A stretch of DNA of 64,000 bases from Hoplostethus atlanticus. Its lineage: Eukaryota; Chordata; Actinopteri; Trachichthyiformes; Trachichthyidae. A program made the translations under genes and the position numbers. The notes under the pieces are model-generated. The model was not told the DNA's origin. It saw only the letters and a list, made by a program, of their open reading frames with translations, and searched no databases. Positions 59,266 through 64,000 of this stretch are shown here, in pieces (the first letter of the stretch is position 1; each line of letters begins with the position of its first letter). The DNA lies in contig JAXDDX010000182.1 of assembly GCA_034670405.1 (NCBI GenBank), forward strand, positions 599,501-663,500. Direction: 5' to 3'.

Positions 59266-59454
59266 AATAAATTGACGTCTGGGTTGCCAGTTCAACCAAT
59301 GAAATCCTCTCTTCTGGTGGTAGAGCACTTTGTGATTGTGTGTGTGTGTATGTGTTCTGCTCTCTACACTGGCAGACAGAAGTACTTGAACTAAATTGCC
59401 CCCTTAATACCCACAATGCATCTGGAGCTGGCAGGCGTGTCTGAGTGGCTGTGT

Positions 59455-59485
59455 ATGGTGTGTGTGTGTGTGTGTGTGTGTGTCC
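59455..59485. repeat. (GT)n microsatellite
   Basis: GT run. Confidence 0.93.
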
Positions 59486-59561
59486 GTATTACATGGAGTC
59501 GGAACACAGAGCTGAATGTGGCCTTCTGTAATTTCCATGGCAACCAACGAGCCAATAATAG

Positions 59562-61048
59562 TTACATTACAGTCATTCAGCAGACGCTTTTATCCAAAGC
59601 GACTTACAATAAGTGCATTCAACATAGGTAGAGAACTACTAGTCACCAGAAATCATGAGTGCATTTCCTTCCTAAACAAGCAACTAAGAGCATAACTAGT
59701 GCTGAGGTAGAAGATCAATAAGTTAGATACCTACTTTTATTAAATAAATGAGACAAATAAGTGAATCAAATAAACAAGAGCTCAGACAAATAAGTGAAGA
59801 CAAATAGGCAAGTGCTAAGAGGAAGGGTCAGGGTAGTGTTTCTTGAAGAGGTGGGTTTTCAGCCTGGTGGAAGATGGGCAGTGACTCTGCTGTCCTGACA
59901 TCAGTGGGGAGTTCATTCCACCACTGTGGGGCCAGGACAGAGAAGAGCTATGACCGGGTAGATCGGCCCCCAGGGGCCTCTGAGTGACGGGGCAACCAGT
60001 CGCCTCGAGGCAGCAGAGCGAAGTGGTCGGGTGGGGGTGTAAGGCTTGACCATAGCCTGGAGGTAGGAAGTAGCTGTTCCTTTCACTACCCTATAGGCTA
60101 GCACCAGGGTCTTGAACTGGATGAGCTGCTACAGGGAGCCAGTGTAGAGAACGGAGAAGGGTAGTTGTGTAGGAGAACTTGGGGCGGTTGAACACCAGAC
60201 GAGCTGCAGCTTTCTGAACAAGCTCCAGAGGTCTGATGGCAGATGCCGGGGCAACAGCAAGGAGGGAGTTGCAGTAGTCAAGAGATGATAAGAGCCTGGA
60301 TGAGCTCCTCCGTCTCATCAGTGAGGAAGAGGAGAATCCTCCTGATGTTGTAGAGGAGGAATCTGCAGGAGCGTGTCACCGATGCGATGTTTGCCGAGAA
60401 CGACAGTTGGTCATCCAACACCAGCTCAGTCTTGTCCAGGTTGAGCTTCAGGTGGTGCATCGACATCCACTCCGAGATGTCTGCCAGGCCTCCACTTGTG
60501 TGTCAGAGGGGGAAATGACAGGATCAGCTGGGTGTCATCTACATAGCAGTGGTAGGAAAAGTCATGGGAGTGGATAACAGAACCAAGAGATGTTGTGTAG
60601 AGGGAAAAAAGAAGAGGACCCAGAACCGAGCCTTGCGGAACCCCAGTGAGCCTAGTGTGGTTCTGACACAGACCCTCTCAGCATCACCTGGTAGGAGCAA
60701 CCCGTCAGGTAGGATGCAAACATGGAGAGTGCAGAGCCTGAGACACCCATCCCCTCAAGGGTGGAGAGGAGGATCTGGTGGTTCACCGTGTCAAACGCTG
60801 CAGACAGGTCCAGGAGTATCAGGACAGAGGAGAGAGAGTTCGCTCTAGCGGCATGGAGCGACTCTGTCACTGCCAGGAGGGCAGTCTCGGTCGAGTGACC
60901 CACCTTGAACCCGGACTGGTGGGGATCCAAGAGGTTGTTCTGGTGGAGGTAGAAGGACAGTTGATTGGAGACGGCATGTTCAAGAGTTTTGGATATGAAG
61001 GGTAGAAGGGAAACCGGTCTGTAGTTCTTGACCTCAGAGGGGTCAAGT
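59562..61048 (-). mobile_element. L2-like LINE, 5'-truncated second copy
   Basis: Same family and strand as the element at 53.0-57.1 kb, starting (3' end) at GTTACATTACAGTCATTCAG. RT remnants include SGFKVGHSTETALLAVTES and [20 protein letters not shown] (60930-60760). The YADD-containing segment lies near 60520-60560, and LHWLPVAA lies near 60130. Several small deletions (for example near 60410 and 60490) break the frame. Truncated at 61048, where a (CA)n run follows. Confidence 0.9.
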
Positions 61049-61070
61049 CAACACACACACACACACACTA
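61049..61070. repeat. (CA)n at the truncated LINE end
   Basis: CA run directly at the LINE breakpoint. Confidence 0.9.
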
Positions 61071-61359
61071 ACGAACAGATGGATGGATGAATGATGGATG
61101 TATGGAAGGGAGGGAGGATATAAAGGTCTTTCCTTCAGGTCAGTGAACTATGGAAAAGACTTGATATGAATGAGAAATTAAGATTGATTCTGAATTTTAA
61201 TATTTAATTTTTGAAATATTTTAAAACTAACATTTGCATTTCCATCTGTTAACTCAGAAATCATTTTTCCATCATTATTTTTCACAGCGCGTCTTCAAGC
61301 AAGTTTAAAAACTTTTTTTCTAGAGGAAATGCTATCAGTGTTTGACATTAAAGTGTTAC

Positions 61360-61800
61360 GATCGTGTACAGGACCCAAGTGCAAACCACAGAACACAGAG
61401 ACGGAGTTAGGAACAAAAACCAGGTTTACTAGGAGACAGTTCAAACAGGATGGTAAAGCAGGGATGGCAAGGGGAAGCAGGGCTGGAGCAGGAGCGGGGA
61501 AGCAGAGTAGGGAGGCAGGCAAACAAGTGACAAGCAGGGATCCAGGAGGCAGACAGGCAGACAGGCGACAAGCAGGGGTCCGGGAGACTGACAGGCAGGC
61601 AGGGTAGACGGGCGGTGGTGAGGTCGGCAGACGGGATCAGGGAAGGAGACTGGATCTGGGTAGAGGATATCAGGATTAGTAGGCAAGAAGGGAACTCTGA
61701 GAGAAACTCTGCAAAGCAGCCGAGAAACGAGACTGACTGAGTAGTACAAACAACGGTCAGACAGGTAGAGACTGCTAGGAGGCAGAGGTGGAGGGCGTGA
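61360..61800. mobile_element. Possible interspersed element with AGGCAGAC-type repeats
   Basis: Bounded by TGTTACGATCGTG (61362) and GGGCGTGACA (about 61793-61802), with purine-rich AGGCAGGCAGAC/AAGCAGGG words in the middle. TG...CA ends suggest an LTR-like unit, but no duplicate, PPT or coding region supports it. Confidence 0.3.
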
Positions 61801-61802
61801 CA

Positions 61803-63445
61803 TAAAGGGGACATATTATGGAAAACAGCTTATTCCTGGCCCTTATACATGTTCCACGTGTTACAATTGACCTTAGTAGCTGAGAAAAAGTGAAATCTGG
61901 AATTCCCCCCCTTTTTCTGTAGTTTCCTTTTCCAAAAAACGGTCCAGAAAACAGGCCGCTTTGAAAAGTCCCCTGTTCAGACGTCATAACAGGAGATTTT
62001 AGCATAATCCAACCCCTCTCAGAGCATGCCCACCCCCAGGTGAATAACCACTCCCATTTACCTTGTCTCAAAATGCAACTCACTGCAGCGCCGCAAGCCG
62101 TTGCCGTATCACTGAACGTGAACGTTAGTAGTCTAGTACCTACGCTAGTAAAGACTTCTATCTCGTAACATTGAGCTCAAATCAACCGAATTACGTTTCA
62201 AATGTAAACTACATAGTTGGATCTCGCCCGACTTTCCGACTGGGAATTCCGACTTGAATAACTGTTCTATTGCGCCTTTCCGCGTCGGAGGCCGTTTTTT
62301 CCGAGTACAATGGAATGCACCATTACTTTGTGGTGGAGCTACAACGACAACATGTCTACGGCCAGATCCCAACTCTCCAGTTGTTCTGTTGTAGGATGCA
62401 GGCAGCAACATAGATCCCTGGACAGTCTCCCAACAGACGAAAATGCCAGGACAGAGTGGATTAATTTAATTTTTAACGGCAACGTCCTGGCTACAGTTAG
62501 CTAATTTTTGTAGCCTATGTCAGACTGCTTCAGCAACTAGGGCCAGTTCACAGCAGGATTAGCATCTAAATTGTTTAAAGATGGAGCAATTCATACGGTA
62601 CGTGACCCATCTGCAAACTTGGAATCTGTAAGTGTCACCATGTTTTGATTTTATTTACAAATTAGTCTGGTTAGTATATTCAACTGCTGGTTAGCTAATG
62701 AGCTAGCGGGGCTAGCCACGGGGTTGTTGGGTGTGGAAGAAGTAAGAAAACTAAAGCTGGAGTCAGGACACATCTTTTAAAGTTATTGGTTGGAGTCAGG
62801 ACTCATCTTAAAGTTATATGTTGGGACCAGTGTCTGTCAGTGTCTCACCATTAGTACAATCGCGTTTGGTTGTGTGTGCTGCGCTGTTTGGATGCAAATA
62901 GGTTGCATCCAATAATATATTGGCGAACTAGCTCAACAAAATTGTCAATCCTAGCTTGTCTGCAAGTTGTATTCAATAAGCTTATGGACATGAGCCATAA
63001 ACAGACCGGCTACAGCAGAGAGTGTCGCTCACACACCCACATACACAAAACAAAGTACAATATTACACAGAATTGTTATCATTGAGAAACTAAGTGGAAC
63101 CGCCTCAGCTGCCTCTTCCCATTCTGGGTCAGACTCTGGCTCAAACATGTCCGGTCTCAGTGTTGGTTCTGGAGCGGCCGCCATGGTTATGGTAAATTTC
63201 TGCATCAAGCTTATTTGTTTACCTTGAGCAGCATGAGTGCTCTGCTCTCCACCTCCGCCAGGCGATTGGCCGTGAGTGAGGCGTGAGGTGGCCAATCAGA
63301 GCAGTGCTCATTACATACAACCTCCACGCCCTCAAATGTCGTAGAACAAAACGTGAAAACCTCTTAAGCTTGCGTTAACCACAGACCTTATTTCAGGCAT
63401 CTAACCAAAAACCCATTCAAAAAACCCATAGACTTCGAGACGAGG
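61803..63445 (+). mobile_element. THAP-domain (Kolobok/P-like) DNA transposon remnant
   Basis: Left terminus AAAGGGGACATATTATGG (61805) resembles termini of fish THAP-type DNA transposons. Frame 62310-62504 encodes a THAP-like start: SCSVVGCRQQHRSLDSLP then RTEWINLIFNG, with C-x(3/4)-C and the LP..R..W spacing of THAP fingers. No catalytic domain follows. The right end (near 63420, CCCATAGACTTCGAGACGAG) is not a matching inverted terminus, so the element appears truncated there. Confidence 0.5.
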
Positions 63446-63745
63446 TGACAGTGTTTTCTGCATTTTGTTGTGCTGCAGCCTGAATACAAAATGTATTTCA
63501 TTAGGATTTTTTGTCAGGAATCTACACAAAACACATCATGGCAAAGTGACAGCAATGTTTTTTTTATTTGCATTATGCCTGATTGCAGTCCTAGTTTTTA
63601 TTTAATTTCTAAAATAATGTAAATAAAAAACTCACTTCAACATTTTAGATCAGTGACAAAAAAATCAAATGTAATCCATTTTGAATTAAGGCTTTAACTC
63701 CAAAAATGTGTGAAAAGTCAAGGGGGTTGAATAGTTTCTGAAGAA
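63446..63745. mobile_element. Tc1/mariner-like non-coding remnant
   Basis: Words TTTTGTTGTGCTGCAGCCTG (63464), TCTACACAAAACACATCATG and AAAGTCAAGGGGGTTGAATA (63714) match end regions I recall from fish Tc1-like elements. No transposase remains. Confidence 0.5.
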
Positions 63746-64000
63746 ACTAACTGTCGTACCTGAACCTGGTGCTGTCGCTGGTGTTATCATCACTTAGCAT
63801 CGCGTAGAGCTGCCAGGTTAGGAACTGGACAGCTTTATATTCATTACAGTCAATGGATCTATGGAGGTTTAAAGAGACTCTGGGATGTTAAGACGAGACC
63901 TAATAAAGGGAAATTAATCATTTCCATCAAGCTTCTTCTTGGCAGCAGAAAACTTCTGGACGTTTCCCTCTGCAATGTGATTGACAGCTGTCACATCACA
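63746..64000. other. Unassigned right edge
   Basis: No gene or repeat recognised. Confidence 0.5.

Noticed and set aside
57667-59275. Ser/His/Ile/Pro-rich ORFs up to 381 codons
   Set aside because: ATCC-type satellite translated in several frames.

Overview
This window looks like teleost fish nuclear DNA. It has interrupted genes with GT-AG introns, very dense (CA)n/(CT)n microsatellites, several kilobase-scale minisatellites, and a mixed set of fish-type transposons (L2-, Rex1/Babar-, I- and Tx1-like LINEs, Harbinger, hAT, THAP/Kolobok-like, Tc1-like, gypsy and DIRS-like remnants). Nothing looks prokaryotic: there are no operons, no rRNA or functional tRNA genes and no CRISPR array.

The only host gene I can support is trhde (thyrotropin-releasing-hormone-degrading ectoenzyme, an M1-family membrane aminopeptidase). 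It lies on the minus strand. Four coding exons are visible: exon 1 (38274-37792), exon 2 (22938-22697), exon 3 (19797-19521) and exon 4 (8168-8042). All four junctions have GT donors and AG acceptors with matching phases (0, 2, 0, then 1 leaving exon 4). Joined, they encode residues 1-376: cytoplasmic tail, signal-anchor helix, and the N-terminal M1 beta domain up to just before the exopeptidase/zinc-binding region. Later exons must lie beyond the left edge. Introns 1, 2 and 3 are about 14.9, 2.9 and 11.4 kb.

Layout, left to right. 1-4.27 kb: L2-like LINE on plus, with a Harbinger transposon nested in its 3' UTR (2203-3699). 4.27-8.04 kb (intron 4): 32-bp minisatellite, a degenerate repeat, and a 5'-truncated Rex1-like LINE (5670-7920). 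8.17-19.5 kb (intron 3): 43-bp minisatellite, gypsy 3' LTR (9497-9825), 45-bp minisatellite of about 72 units (11.4-14.6 kb), DIRS-like gag remnant (15.56-16.9 kb), 33-bp minisatellite (17.5-19.4 kb). 19.8-22.7 kb (intron 2): small repeats, with a GT-rich array abutting the exon 2 donor. 22.9-37.8 kb (intron 1): a near full-length Rex1-like LINE on minus with an intact 985-codon ORF (23.9-27.2 kb), Tx1-like pieces, an older Rex1-like LINE on plus interrupted by an I-like LINE (29.5-33.9 kb), and a hAT element with a perfect 8-bp target duplication (35729-36988).

Upstream of exon 1 (38.3-64 kb) there is a CpG-containing putative promoter zone, gypsy and Tx1 remnants, a 2.6-kb 34-bp minisatellite (44-46.6 kb), LINE C-terminal fragments, one with an in-frame 54-bp repeat expansion (47.5-49.6 kb), a stop-poor pentamer-based array (51.3-52.4 kb), a near-complete L2 LINE on minus (53.0-57.1 kb), ATCC-type satellite (57.7-59.3 kb), a second truncated L2 copy (59.6-61.0 kb), and a THAP-domain DNA-transposon remnant (61.8-63.4 kb).

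I did not find a new multi-gene system. The most interesting material is structural: highly similar inverted LINEs and an inverted 41-bp minisatellite pair bracketing trhde exons, and tandem arrays that appear to include copies of the splice-donor regions of exons 2 and 4. LINE clade names are from remembered family motifs, not from a database search.
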